Source: an uncultured Lachnospiraceae bacterium
Lineage (GTDB): Bacteria > Bacillota > Clostridia > Lachnospirales > Lachnospiraceae
Direction: 5' to 3'
Assembly: GCA_902798585.1 (NCBI GenBank)
Contig: CADBXF010000009.1
Coordinates: 57,367-121,366, forward strand
Length of the DNA: 64,000 nt
Shown here piece by piece: positions 25,192 to 33,919 of this stretch. Every line of letters starts with the position of its first letter. The first letter of the stretch is position 1. Below the pieces are notes generated by a model. That model had not been told where the DNA came from and did not search any database. It saw only the letters and a list, made by a program, of their open reading frames with translations. The translations under genes and the position numbers were made by a program.

Positions 25192-27120
25192 TCATTTTTC
25201 CGCGTTCGGATTGTCCGCGGCTTCCGTCTTACCGTCCCCTTCGACCGACTCCGCATCCGGGTCATCCCCAAGCCCTTTATCGTCTGTTAAGCCATCGTAT
25301 TTATCGCCGTCCGCAGCATCTGCGGCATCCGCTTCTTCTTTGCTTTGCTTCGATCCCGGAAGCGGCTTGTTTCCGAGTTCGTCCCAATCCTCCTCGGCCT
25401 CTTCGATCATGCGTCGGAAAATGTTCTTCTTCCGCGCACGAACCGCTGCGCTGCTCTCCTCGTGCTCACGCTCGCGCTCATCGGCGATTCCGTTGTCGTT
25501 GAGATCTTCCTCCCCGCCGGACATCAGCCATTCACGCGCAAGGCGCCTCTCCCGCTCAACGCCGGACTCGAGGTCGTCGTATGCCGAGAGATCCAGCTCC
25601 GTCGACTCCTCATCCATCACACTGGAACCGTCCAGCATGGATGCAATGACACCGGAACGGCGGCGACGACGCCTTCTCCGGCTGCCGGCCGAAGCCATCG
25701 CCGCTTCCTCCTCGGCCATCACCTTGGCCTGTTCGGCATCAAGCGCGTCGGATTCCGCAACCAGACGCTCCGTCAACATGTCGATGCCCATCGCCCGATT
25801 GGCAATCACGGCGCTCGGGTTCGTCACATATTCGCTGGTCTCGGTCGGAAGATTCTTGCTCTCAAGGCGAACCTCCAGATACGATTTGACGAGGTAATAA
25901 ATCAACGCGCAGGTCGGCGTCGCGACAATCAGTCCGGGGATTCCGAAGAGTCCGCCGCAAAGCATACACGCGCACAATACATACAGAGGACGAAGGCCGA
26001 CCTTCTTGCCAACGATATGCGGGTCAAGGAAGTTGCCGTCAAACTGCTGCAGCGCCACGATGAAAAGCGCAAACACAAGGCCGTGGAGCGGCTTGATTGC
26101 GAAAATCAGCAGGGCGCAGGGGATGCCGCCGAGGAACGGTCCGAAGAACGGAATCACATTCGTAACGCCGACAATCACGCTCACGAGCACCTTGTATTCG
26201 CCGATGGCGGTGAACCAGATACCCAAAATCGATGTCCCGATAAAGCAGATCATTCCGATAATCAGGGAATCGACAATCTTGCCGAGAATCGCCGCAGAGT
26301 AAATGATGTTCGCCTTGTGAAGCGTCTGAATCGCATTTTTCGAGGTGCGCTTCGGGAAGATTGCGAAGAACAGCTTCTTGCAAAGGCCGATATAGTACTC
26401 CTTGCTCGAAAGAAGGTACACCGCGACAATCGTTCCCACAAGCCAGATGTAGATAATCCGGACGGCCGTCCATGCGCTGCCTGCGACGAATTTCCAGGTG
26501 TCGGTAACCATCTGCACATGGAAATACCCGAGGATGGTCTTTGCGAGCGCCTCCGTGTCGGAGAACTTCTCCGTCAGCGGTTTGGCAACTTCACGGACAC
26601 GCGGATTGCGCTGCATGTACCGGTCGAGAATATCGCGAAGCTGCGTCAGATAATTCGCCAGGTTCTTTGCGAGATTTTTGACGCTGTTCCACAACTCCGG
26701 CAAAATGGCAACCAGAAGAAGCGAAATCAAAGAGAGCAAAACGGCCAGCGTAATCAGGATACTGATTCGGCGATATCTCTTCCGAATCTTATTCATCCAC
26801 GCCTCGTCGTCGGGCTTCGCCTTCTTACGACTGCATGCCAGCTTGATGAATTTCGTCTCGAAAAACCGCACGAGCGGCGACATGATGAAGGCGAATACAA
26901 AGCCTGCAAGCGCCGGTGCCAACGCCCTGACAACGCTTCTTATGAACCCCCCGATCACGGGCAGTTTCAGAAGAATGAAAATCAACAGCACCACTGCCGC
27001 CAGCACGAAAAATGCAACCAGCCCCTGCGGTGCGTAGTCCTTGATGCGGCTCAGGTTTCGCCTGGTCCGCATGTTCCTTTTGGTGCGATTCATCGCACGC
27101 TCATTGTTTTTTTCCAACAT
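25192..27120 (-). CDS. AI-2E-family transporter (UPF0118) with long charged tail
   Basis: This 642-residue membrane protein matches the AI-2E/PerM family, whose members have been proposed to export autoinducer-2 or to act as Na+/H+ antiporters. About eight spans lie in residues 30-430. Family segments are VVRALAPALAGFVFAFIMSP, IPFFGPFLGGIPCALLIF, and QQFDGNFLDPHIVGKKVGLRP. The family is usually 340-400 residues; here a further 200 residues form a cytoplasmic tail rich in Glu, Asp, Ser and Arg, with RRRRRRR near its middle. I chose the ATG at 27120 because GGGAGG stands 9 bases upstream. The upstream 446-base gap gives it a long leader. It is not clearly coupled to a neighbour. Confidence 0.87.
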   Translation of the reverse strand: MLEKNNERAMNRTKRNMRTRRNLSRIKDYAPQGLVAFFVLAAVVLLIFILLKLPVIGGFIRSVVRALAPALAGFVFAFIMSPLVRFFETKFIKLACSRKKAKPDDEAWMNKIRKRYRRISILITLAVLLSLISLLLVAILPELWNSVKNLAKNLANYLTQLRDILDRYMQRNPRVREVAKPLTEKFSDTEALAKTILGYFHVQMVTDTWKFVAGSAWTAVRIIYIWLVGTIVAVYLLSSKEYYIGLCKKLFFAIFPKRTSKNAIQTLHKANIIYSAAILGKIVDSLIIGMICFIGTSILGIWFTAIGEYKVLVSVIVGVTNVIPFFGPFLGGIPCALLIFAIKPLHGLVFALFIVALQQFDGNFLDPHIVGKKVGLRPLYVLCACMLCGGLFGIPGLIVATPTCALIYYLVKSYLEVRLESKNLPTETSEYVTNPSAVIANRAMGIDMLTERLVAESDALDAEQAKVMAEEEAAMASAGSRRRRRRRRSGVIASMLDGSSVMDEESTELDLSAYDDLESGVERERRLAREWLMSGGEEDLNDNGIADEREREHEESSAAVRARKKNIFRRMIEEAEEDWDELGNKPLPGSKQSKEEADAADAADGDKYDGLTDDKGLGDDPDAESVEGDGKTEAADNPNAEK

Positions 27121-27496
27121 GAAAAAAAACCTCCCTGTTCCGGGCATACGCCCAAAGATCGGAACATCCCCCGTCCGTGACGGTAACCTGCGCGCGCCGC
27201 GCATCTGCCGCAGTCAGAGCACCTGTCGGTCCCTCGGCATTCGAAATCTTCCCCTCCGCATATCGGGAGATCATCTGATGCGCCCCACAGCGCAGGCAGA
27301 GAAGAAGAACATAAATGCGGGGATTCCCGATGAGCTCGATGACCGTGCCGCCTCAACCTTCGGGGAATCGCCTTCGCGACTGCAACCCTCCGGGAAGCTT
27401 CATCACATCGGACCCGGAAACAATCCGTCGCTGTCATCTTACGCCTTTTCCCCGAAACAAGCAAGAATTATTTCGCGGCTTTTCCTCAAAAAGCGC
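27121..27496 (-). other. Long intergenic leader of the AI-2E-family gene; no gene recognised
   Basis: Between the large lipoprotein and the AI-2E-family gene there are about 375 bases besides the terminator. Minus-strand frames here have no ribosome-binding site and read as composition-driven filler. The stretch contains several short GC-rich inverted repeats. I compared it by memory with common riboswitch cores (T-box, ydaO, M-box, cobalamin, purine, FMN, SAM) and found no match. Confidence 0.5.
27436..27464 (-). promoter_or_regulatory. Weak candidate promoter for the AI-2E-family gene
   Basis: TTGCTT (27459-27464), 17 bases and TAAGAT (27436-27441) lie on the minus strand about 310 bases before the start. 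This is the best match in the gap, but only moderate. Confidence 0.3.
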
Positions 27497-27530
27497 AAAA
27501 AAAGCGGCGACACCGAATCGTGCCGCCGCC
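27497..27530 (-). terminator. Terminator after the large lipoprotein gene
   Basis: GCGGCG and CGCCGC arms with additional inner pairing are followed by seven T residues on the minus strand, about 40 bases beyond the stop codon. Confidence 0.75.
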
Positions 27531-27566
27531 TTGTAAATATCAATATTCCTTCATTCGGAACAGGTC

Positions 27567-28037
27567 TTACTTAATGTCGAAATTGTCAATGCTGTCGATG
27601 ACTTTTTTCACATAATCCTGATTGGCGTTCGTGGAGATAATAACCAGCTGCTTCTCGTAAATCGTAAGTCCGAGATTCGCTCCGCCGTACTCGAAGAGCG
27701 TCCAGTCACCGTACTTGGTTCCCTCTCCGTAGGACTTCAGCATCGTGGACATCGTAGTATCAATCAGGCTGTCCGAATATCCCGAGAAATCCTGATAGGT
27801 GAAAGCAACCACATTGGTTCCGTCCAAAAGCTGCGCCTGCATACCGGTAGCGCTGTACAGCTTATAGTTGCCGGGAAGATCGCATGTCAGCGTCTTGCCG
27901 CTGCTGGTCACGAAGGTAAGCTTGCCGTCCTCATACTTGGTAACCTTCTCGTCGATCGGAGCCTGGGTAGGCTCAGGCGTCTCGGTAGGCTCAGGCATCT
28001 CGGTAGGCTCGGGCGTCTCGGTGGGAAGCCCGAGCAT
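27567..28037 (-). CDS. Large lipoprotein, 3' part (frame-disrupted gene)
   Basis: This is the C-terminal part of the exported protein that starts at 29200. It contains a Pro/Thr/Glu linker with repeated PEPTE-like units, then a domain of about 125 residues (KYEDGKLTFVTSSGKTLTCDLP ... VKKVIDSIDNFDIK). The open frame continues upstream as ASYEDGKLYFMLGLPTETPEP, which joins naturally to the 5' part if one base is restored near 28062-28072. It has no ribosome-binding site of its own. The domain resembles small exported beta-rich modules, but I do not recognise a family. Confidence 0.7.
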   Translation of the reverse strand: MLGLPTETPEPTEMPEPTETPEPTQAPIDEKVTKYEDGKLTFVTSSGKTLTCDLPGNYKLYSATGMQAQLLDGTNVVAFTYQDFSGYSDSLIDTTMSTMLKSYGEGTKYGDWTLFEYGGANLGLTIYEKQLVIISTNANQDYVKKVIDSIDNFDIK

Positions 28038-29200
28038 AAAGTAGAGCTTCCCATCTTCATAAGAGGCGCCGCAATGTCGGCGATCTCCTTGAGGGACATC
28101 GTCTCCGAAGGAGTATCCAGCTTCGGCGTTCCGGGAGCAACCTCAAGCTTAAAGACAATCTTGCCCTCGCCTGCGCCTTCCTTAGGAGTGAATGTCATCT
28201 CGGCGTTATAAGCGTCATCGGAAGTGAATACGCGAACCTTGCCGTCAGCATTCGGCTCCTTCTCGGAAGCGTTAAGCTGGTCAATGAGACCGTCAACCTT
28301 CTTCACCATCTCATCAATCTGCTCGTCGGTAAGCACATTGCTGGCCTCGTTCTGGCCCTGCTCTGCAACCTTCTTGAGCTGTTCGTTGAGATCCTGACCC
28401 TTGATCATTTCGATATACTGATCAACCTGCTCCTCGGTAAGACCGTAGTCCTTGCCGATTTCAACAACATCCTTCTTGTAGGTGTTGATCAGCTTCTCAA
28501 CATACTTGTTGGCATCGATGGAAGTAAAGCTGCTGCCCTTCGTGGTCATGTCGTTTACAAGACCCTTGAGATCGTTCTTAATAAAATCGCGAACCGCAGT
28601 GACAACACGCGCATAGTCTTCCTTGGAACTGATCGTAACCGTGTAATCGCCGTCTTCGCCTTCGACGCTGCCGCCCTTGGTGGCATTCTGGAAGAGACCT
28701 ACAAAGGTACCTACAAGCTGCTTCTGGAACTTCGTGTCGGCCTTCGGAAGATCATCCGGAAGCGGGAAGCTCAGCCAGCCGAGCTTGCTCGTGTCAAGCA
28801 TGTCCTTGACCTGCGGTGCAACGCTGCCTGCAGCCTTGGCGATTCCTGCGAGATTGAGGTAGAGATTGCCGTCCTTCACGACCATGATATCATCAAGGCT
28901 GATATCGAACTTTGCTCTCTCAAGGTCGGACTTAAGCTTGAGACCGAAGCCGCTGTTGCCCTTCTCGGAATCCATGGAGAGATCGACCTCTCCGGACATC
29001 TTCGTGCCCGGGATGTCGATGTCAAATGTGAGCTTCACATCGCCGGCCTTGGTGTTGCCCATCTCTTCGAGCATCTCGTAAATGTCGCCCTTCTTAATCT
29101 GGGGCTTCTTTTCCTCGTCGTCCGAATCCTTCTTGCCGCAGCCTGCCGCAAGCACTGCAGCCATGCAGAGGACGAGAATCATTGTCAACCATTTTTTCAT
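27908..29200 (-). CDS. Large lipoprotein, 5' part (frame-disrupted gene)
   Basis: This is an exported lipoprotein with signal peptide and lipobox (AAVLAAGCGKKD), followed by an acidic/lysine segment. The body of about 360 residues alternates beta-strand-like and helical stretches (VKLTFDIDIPGTKMSGEVDLSMD, YGLTEEQVDQYIEMIKG). It could be an LppX/LolA-like lipid-binding or scaffold shape, but this is a guess. From about residue 380 the frame is out of phase and reads as Pro/Arg/Leu filler (PPRRPSLPRC). Restoring one base near 28062-28072 gives a protein of about 544 residues. GGGAGG precedes the ATG and a good promoter lies upstream. Nothing nearby indicates its role. Confidence 0.78.
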   Translation of the reverse strand: MKKWLTMILVLCMAAVLAAGCGKKDSDDEEKKPQIKKGDIYEMLEEMGNTKAGDVKLTFDIDIPGTKMSGEVDLSMDSEKGNSGFGLKLKSDLERAKFDISLDDIMVVKDGNLYLNLAGIAKAAGSVAPQVKDMLDTSKLGWLSFPLPDDLPKADTKFQKQLVGTFVGLFQNATKGGSVEGEDGDYTVTISSKEDYARVVTAVRDFIKNDLKGLVNDMTTKGSSFTSIDANKYVEKLINTYKKDVVEIGKDYGLTEEQVDQYIEMIKGQDLNEQLKKVAEQGQNEASNVLTDEQIDEMVKKVDGLIDQLNASEKEPNADGKVRVFTSDDAYNAEMTFTPKEGAGEGKIVFKLEVAPGTPKLDTPSETMSLKEIADIAAPLMKMGSSTLCSGFPPRRPSLPRCLSLPRRLSLPRLRSTRRLPSMRTASLPS

Positions 29201-29280
29201 CGTTTTCTTTCCTCCCGTGAAAACATACTCCAGGACAAATCAGTAAATTTGGGAAATAGTATTTACCATTTCTGTACAGC

Positions 29281-29309
29281 ATTGTACTCCATCATCGACG
29301 AAAAATCAA
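29281..29309 (-). promoter_or_regulatory. Promoter of the large lipoprotein gene (TTGATT-17-TACAAT)
   Basis: TTGATT (29304-29309) and TACAAT (29281-29286) are 17 bases apart on the minus strand, about 80 bases before the start. Confidence 0.65.
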
Positions 29310-29322
29310 TAGTCTTTTCAAA

Positions 29323-30195
29323 TTAAACATATTTTGCGTCGGTCAGCGCATCCGCAAGCGCTGCGAAATGCGTCAGTGTCAGCGTCTCTCCGCGCACGCC
29401 CTCCGGCAGTCCGACCGCTGCGATTGCCGCTGCCGCCGCCTCCTTTGTGCACGGCACTTCGGGGCTGTTTCCGAGGCTGTTGACCAGCGTCTTTCGCCGC
29501 TGAGCAAACGCCGCGCGTATCACGGAAAACAACATCTCCTCGCTCTTTACCGCCACCGGCGGCTTCTCCCGCACGGTCAGCCGGATGACTGCCGAACCGA
29601 CGCCGGGCCGGGGCATGAAGCAGTTCGGCGGCACAAATGCCGCAATATAGGTCTCGGCATAGTATTGCACCGCGAGGGACAGCGCCCCGTAATCCTTGCT
29701 CCCGGGGGCCGCCTGCATGCGCTCTGCGACCTCCTTCTGCACCATGACGGTGATGCCCGCAACCGGCAGGCGCTTCTCCAGAAGTCCCATAATGATCGGC
29801 GTGGTGATGTAATACGGCAGGTTGGCGACCACCTTGAGGGGCTTTCCGCCGTGCTCCCGCGCCACCGCCGCGATGTCGAGCTTGAGCACATCCTCGTTGA
29901 TTACCGTCAGATTGTCGTACTCTCTGCAGGTGTCCTCCGTGAGAATCGGAATCAGATTCCGGTCAATCTCCACCGCGACGACTTCCGCTGCCGCCTCGCA
30001 CAGCGCCTGTGTCATCGTGCCGATGCCCGGACCGATCTCCAGAACGACATCGTCCTTCGTCACTCCCGCGGCGTCGATAATCTTCGCAAGCACATGCCCG
30101 TCGATTAAGAAGTTCTGCCCGAACTTCTTCTGAAAATTGAACCGATACCTCTGCAGCACCGCAACGGTTTCCTTCGGATCGCTCAAATATGCCAT
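29323..30195 (-). CDS. rsmA: 16S rRNA (adenine1518/1519-N6)-dimethyltransferase
   Basis: RsmA (KsgA) dimethylates two adjacent adenines in helix 45 of 16S rRNA during late 30S assembly. The 290-residue protein shows FGQNFLID, the SAM-binding EIGPGIGTMT, and the catalytic NLPYYITTPI motif. The C-terminal RNA-contact part (AAFAQRRKTLVNSLG) is present. It is the last gene of a run tatD - DUF3810 - rsmA; in many Bacillota rnmV sits between tatD and rsmA, but here it does not. The start lies 10 bases after the DUF3810 stop. Confidence 0.97.
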   Translation of the reverse strand: MAYLSDPKETVAVLQRYRFNFQKKFGQNFLIDGHVLAKIIDAAGVTKDDVVLEIGPGIGTMTQALCEAAAEVVAVEIDRNLIPILTEDTCREYDNLTVINEDVLKLDIAAVAREHGGKPLKVVANLPYYITTPIIMGLLEKRLPVAGITVMVQKEVAERMQAAPGSKDYGALSLAVQYYAETYIAAFVPPNCFMPRPGVGSAVIRLTVREKPPVAVKSEEMLFSVIRAAFAQRRKTLVNSLGNSPEVPCTKEAAAAAIAAVGLPEGVRGETLTLTHFAALADALTDAKYV

Positions 30196-30204
30196 CGCAA
30201 CTCC

Positions 30205-31428
30205 TCACTTCCCTGCGCTGTTTTCGTAATACTCCGCAATCAGCTTTACGACATCGCTGTAGCTGACGCCCTCAATCAAATCCGCCTGAACTTCCCAGCC
30301 GACATCCGCTGCATCCGACGCAACCTCCCGGTAGTCCTCAAGCGGATGACTGTCCTCCTCGTAGAGCTCCTGCGCCTGCTCCTCCGCATCCGTCATATCG
30401 GCGCGCATCCGCTCCCCGTCCACCTGCACTTCCCGCAGATAGATTTCCGCAGCGCGGCCTTCGTCGCCCCCGCAGCTTTCCACAAGGGTCTCCCAGTAAG
30501 CGCTGTCGATGTCCCACCAGACATCGTAGAGCCCGGAGTACCGCATGAGCGGGTCATCCGAGTGAAGACACGCGAGAAACGCCATAAAGCAGGCTTCATT
30601 TTCCTTGTAAAAGCCTTTGCGGTGCGCCGTCTCGTGCGTGACCAGCGAATACCAGTACAGATTGTCGACATAGCGGTTGTAGGTCACCTCGGTCGTGTAG
30701 GGATAGGTGTATCCGCCGATTCGCATCCACTCAAGCACATCCGAGCAAATTGCCTCCTTCGGCCTCGCATAGTAGCCGTTCAACCGCGGATAGCGGTCGG
30801 CCAGCCCGCGAAGCGCCGCCTCGATTGCGGCTTCCCGCTCCGCCTTCGCCGGGTAGATGATTTTGCCGGAGGCGTCCCTTGGCACCTCCGTCATCGCGCT
30901 GTTCAGGCCCTTTGCAACTGCCTCGCGCGCCGCGCGAAGAGATTCGAGCGTCACCTCCGTGCTGTGGTCCCGAACGCCCATCACATAGCCGTGGTACGGA
31001 ATCCACCATTGAAACAGAAACAGCCACAGCGCCGCGACGACAATTCCCGCAAAAACCTTCATGTAGCCCTTGTAAAAGCCGTATCCGCCTCTCCGGCCGC
31101 TCTTTGCAAGCCGGCGAATCAGGGCTTTGCCGCCGTGTATGAGCGAAAGGAGGATTGCGACAGCCGCTGCCGCCGCCCCCGCGTACATCAACACCTCGCC
31201 GACGGCGAAAGGGAACAGATTGACAACCCAGCCCATAGGGATTGTGATATACGGAAAGACACGGTCCGTGTATGCGTCGCAAAATGCGGGCCACAGTACG
31301 GCGAGCGCCGCAAAGCCCGCGATGATACATCCCGCGACAATCAAGATACGCCCGTAGAGGCTGATTTTATGCTTCGGTTTTGTATTTGTCACGGCGGGTT
31401 GTGCCGCCTCCCTCACAATCTCACTCAT
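30205..31428 (-). CDS. DUF3810-family membrane protein with HExxH-like metal site
   Basis: This 407-residue protein has about three hydrophobic spans in the first 140 residues and a large soluble C-terminal part. The DUF3810 family pattern is clear: YWYSLVTHETAHRKGFYKENEACFMAFLACL. HETAH followed by a downstream Glu looks like a gluzincin-type zinc site, so membrane-bound peptidase activity is possible, though I know of no experimental proof. It overlaps the tatD stop by four bases (ATGA) and precedes rsmA by ten. All three are therefore one operon. Confidence 0.87.
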   Translation of the reverse strand: MSEIVREAAQPAVTNTKPKHKISLYGRILIVAGCIIAGFAALAVLWPAFCDAYTDRVFPYITIPMGWVVNLFPFAVGEVLMYAGAAAAAVAILLSLIHGGKALIRRLAKSGRRGGYGFYKGYMKVFAGIVVAALWLFLFQWWIPYHGYVMGVRDHSTEVTLESLRAAREAVAKGLNSAMTEVPRDASGKIIYPAKAEREAAIEAALRGLADRYPRLNGYYARPKEAICSDVLEWMRIGGYTYPYTTEVTYNRYVDNLYWYSLVTHETAHRKGFYKENEACFMAFLACLHSDDPLMRYSGLYDVWWDIDSAYWETLVESCGGDEGRAAEIYLREVQVDGERMRADMTDAEEQAQELYEEDSHPLEDYREVASDAADVGWEVQADLIEGVSYSDVVKLIAEYYENSAGK

Positions 31429-32243
31429 AGGTTATCCCCCACGCCGAACAGCCGGCAGGCATTTTCCTCCGTCACGCGAACGACCTCCTCCACGGAGATT
31501 CCTTTGATCTCCGCAATCTTCGCCGCGACATACGGAAGATACCCCGAATCGTTGCGCCTGCCGCGGTACGGCACGGGCGCCATGTAGGGCGCGTCCGTCT
31601 CGAGCACAATCTGCGAAAGCGGCGCCTGCATAACCACCTCGGGAAGCCTCCTTGCATTTTTAAAGGTCAACACGCCGCCGACGCCGATGTGAAACCCGAG
31701 CCTCCGGTATTCCGCTGCCGTCTCCGGTGAGCCGCTGAAGCAGTGAATGCTGCCGCCGGAAAATGCTTCGCCCTGTGCATAGGACTGCGCATATTCGCGC
31801 ATCACCGCCAGGGTGTCGCCCTCGGCTCCGCGGGAGTGGATGATCACCGGAAGCGAGAGCTCCTTCGCAAGCGCGAGCTGTCTTCGGAACCACACCTGCT
31901 GCAGCTCCTTAAGCCTCTCCCGCTCGTCCTCCGCCGTCTCCTCGTCAAAGCCGTAATCGAGTCCGATTTCGCCGATTGCGACAACCTTTTTGTCCGCTGC
32001 AAGCGACCGAAGCTCGGCAATGTCCGCGTCGGTCATCTCCGCCGCATCGTCGGGGTGCACGCCGACGCTGGCATAGACAAACGGCCATTCCGCCGCAAGC
32101 GCGACCGACGCCCGCGACCCGCGCATGGAGGCGCCGACATTGACCACCGTTCCGATGCCGCGCGACGAAAGACCGCGAAGCAAATCTTCCCGGTCCGTGT
32201 CAAACCAATCATCGTCATAATGTGCGTGCGTGTCAAAAATCAT
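31425..32243 (-). CDS. tatD: TatD-family metal-dependent deoxyribonuclease
   Basis: This 272-residue TIM-barrel hydrolase of the amidohydrolase superfamily is likely a 3'-5' exonuclease in DNA quality control. Metal and active-site motifs are in order: FDTHAHYDD, SVGVHPDD, AIGEIGLDYG, IIHSRGAEGD, SIHCFSG and ETDAPYMAP. It starts 31 bases after the Dak-like domain gene and overlaps the DUF3810 gene by four bases. Length is normal. Confidence 0.95.
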   Translation of the reverse strand: MIFDTHAHYDDDWFDTDREDLLRGLSSRGIGTVVNVGASMRGSRASVALAAEWPFVYASVGVHPDDAAEMTDADIAELRSLAADKKVVAIGEIGLDYGFDEETAEDERERLKELQQVWFRRQLALAKELSLPVIIHSRGAEGDTLAVMREYAQSYAQGEAFSGGSIHCFSGSPETAAEYRRLGFHIGVGGVLTFKNARRLPEVVMQAPLSQIVLETDAPYMAPVPYRGRRNDSGYLPYVAAKIAEIKGISVEEVVRVTEENACRLFGVGDNL

Positions 32244-32274
32244 ATCGTATCCCCGGATTTCCGCCGGCTGCGAA

Positions 32275-32568
32275 TCATCCGTGCAAACCGTTCGACTGGC
32301 GGATCATATCCTCCACTACGATGTCGTAAATCTCGCCGACGGAATTGCAGTATTCGAGAAGCTTCCAAGGCTCGTTCGTATGAAAATGAACCTTGATCAA
32401 ATCCTCGTCGCCGGCTGCAATCAGCGAATTGCCCTCAAAGTGCTCCGTGATGTAGTCGGCAATCTCATCCTCGTCGAGATCCCTGTCCCGACGGTCAATC
32501 AAAAGCTGTGTGTCATAGCGGTATGCGAACGGATCATCCTCCGCGTCGATATTTTGAAACGATGCCAT
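32275..32568 (-). CDS. Stand-alone C-terminal Dak/FakA-like domain protein
   Basis: This 97-residue protein resembles only the last domain of DhaK-related FakA/DegV-partner kinases. Its segments FAYRYDTQLLI, LIAAGDEDLIKVHFHTNEPWKLLEYCNSVGEI and VEDMIRQ match the family's YCTE... VGDDDLVKVHVHTD pattern. The ATP-binding Dak2 domain is absent and no gene for it is adjacent. It could be a trimmed partner, a regulatory piece, or a remnant that has stayed in frame. The ATG at 32568 follows AAGGAGG. It heads the tatD operon from its own promoter, and a terminator between them is not seen. Confidence 0.75.
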   Translation of the reverse strand: MASFQNIDAEDDPFAYRYDTQLLIDRRDRDLDEDEIADYITEHFEGNSLIAAGDEDLIKVHFHTNEPWKLLEYCNSVGEIYDIVVEDMIRQSNGLHG

Positions 32569-32636
32569 CGTCAGTCCTCCTTCCTGTCTGTGGCGGGACA
32601 TAAACCGCCCGCCGCACGGCCGTGCCGTACCCTGTC

Positions 32637-32665
32637 AGTATATCGCAAAATGCCCGCAAAATCAA
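32637..32665 (-). promoter_or_regulatory. Promoter of the Dak-like/tatD/DUF3810/rsmA operon (TTGATT-17-TATACT)
   Basis: TTGATT (32660-32665) and TATACT (32637-32642) are 17 bases apart on the minus strand. The -35 hexamer overlaps the hydF stop codon. Confidence 0.65.
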
Positions 32666-33900
32666 GATTCGCCCCCGGCAAACACCGCGAGGCTCCGCGG
32701 AAGAATCCCGTTCATATAGGCGATTGCAACGCCGTAGTTGGTCACCGGCACATGCGCTTCCCCGGCCGCCGCAAGCCGCCGCTGCATCTCCCGCTCGGGA
32801 AGCGTGCATCCGCCGCAGTGAATCACCAGCGAATACTCCGCGGGATTTTCCGGAAAATCGCCGCCCGAAGTGAACGAAAATTCCGGCGCAAACCCGAGGC
32901 GCTTCGAAATCCAGCCGGGCAGTTTGACGGTTCCGATGTCCTCGCACTGCCGGTGGTGCGTGCAGCCCTCGGCAATCAGAACCCGATCGCCCGGCCGCAG
33001 CGCGTCGATGTGCTCCGCTCCTGCGACAAGCGAGCGGAGATTCCCCTTGTACCTTGCAAACAAAATGGAGAACGAGGTGAGTTTTACATCTGCCGGCACA
33101 ACGGCGCTCACCTTTGCAAACGCCTGGGAGTCCGTGATGACAAGAGCCGGGCTTGTGCGAAGATTGCCGAGCGCTTCCGCAAGCTCCTCCGGCTGACAGA
33201 CAAGCGCCGTGCAATGCGCATCCAGAAGCTCACGCAAAACCATTTGCTGCGGAAGAATCAGCCTGCCCTTCGGCGCCGAAGCATCGATAGGCGTGACTAA
33301 GACTACCGCACTTCCCGGGGCGACCAGATCCGTCACGATGCGCTTCTCCCGCGTCACCTCCGGGGCAAATGCGCCGAGGCGCTCCTTCAAAGCCGTAATT
33401 CCCTCGCCGGTCGCAGCGCTTGTAAAAACAATCCGATCCGCCGTATCCTCCGCGGAAAGAAGGGCTTTCGCCTCCTGCGTACGAACGGCGCGAAGCTCTT
33501 TTCCCGCAAGGTCCGCCTTGGTAAAGGCAATCACGAAAGGAATGCTGCGCTTGGCAAACTCTGCGGGGAGCTCCGTGTCGGCCTCCGAGAAACCGACGGT
33601 CGCATCCACCGCCAAAACCGCGATGTCGGTCTGCGCCAGAATGCGGTTCGTCCTTGCCACACGCATCGCGCCGAGCTCGCCCTCGTCGTCGAGACCCGGC
33701 GTGTCGAGGATGAGGACGGGACCTAACGGCAGCAGCTCCATCGCCTTGCGGACAGGGTCGGTGGTAGTGCCGGGGACAGCGGAGACGATGCTCACATCCT
33801 GCCCGGTCACGGCGTTGACAAGCGATGATTTTCCGGCGTTGCGCATTCCGAACCACGCGATGTGGATTCGCTCCGCCGATACGGTTTCCTGCAGACTCAT
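32662..33900 (-). CDS. hydF: [FeFe]-hydrogenase H-cluster maturation GTPase HydF
   Basis: HydF is the scaffold GTPase on which the 2Fe subcluster of the H-cluster is assembled before transfer to HydA. The 412-residue protein has an N-terminal TrmE-like G domain with GMRNAGKSSL (P-loop), DTPGLDDEG and TKAD. The C-terminal cluster-binding domain has the ligands in EGCTHHRQCEDIG and VIHCGGC. It lies downstream of hydG in the same direction, with a terminator-like hairpin between them. HydE and the hydrogenase itself are not in this window. Confidence 0.95.
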   Translation of the reverse strand: MSLQETVSAERIHIAWFGMRNAGKSSLVNAVTGQDVSIVSAVPGTTTDPVRKAMELLPLGPVLILDTPGLDDEGELGAMRVARTNRILAQTDIAVLAVDATVGFSEADTELPAEFAKRSIPFVIAFTKADLAGKELRAVRTQEAKALLSAEDTADRIVFTSAATGEGITALKERLGAFAPEVTREKRIVTDLVAPGSAVVLVTPIDASAPKGRLILPQQMVLRELLDAHCTALVCQPEELAEALGNLRTSPALVITDSQAFAKVSAVVPADVKLTSFSILFARYKGNLRSLVAGAEHIDALRPGDRVLIAEGCTHHRQCEDIGTVKLPGWISKRLGFAPEFSFTSGGDFPENPAEYSLVIHCGGCTLPEREMQRRLAAAGEAHVPVTNYGVAIAYMNGILPRSLAVFAGGES

Positions 33901-33919
33901 GGTTTTTCTCCTTGTTTGT

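Noticed and set aside
27121..27464. Minus-strand frame of 124 residues with several Cys residues (27090-27464)
   Set aside because: It lacks a ribosome-binding site, overlaps the AI-2E start region and reads as GC-driven composition. The Cys spacing fits no zinc motif.
27950..28030. Short tandem repeat coding PEPTE units
   Set aside because: This is a protein linker within the disrupted lipoprotein gene. Three or four near-copies are not enough for a CRISPR or minisatellite call.
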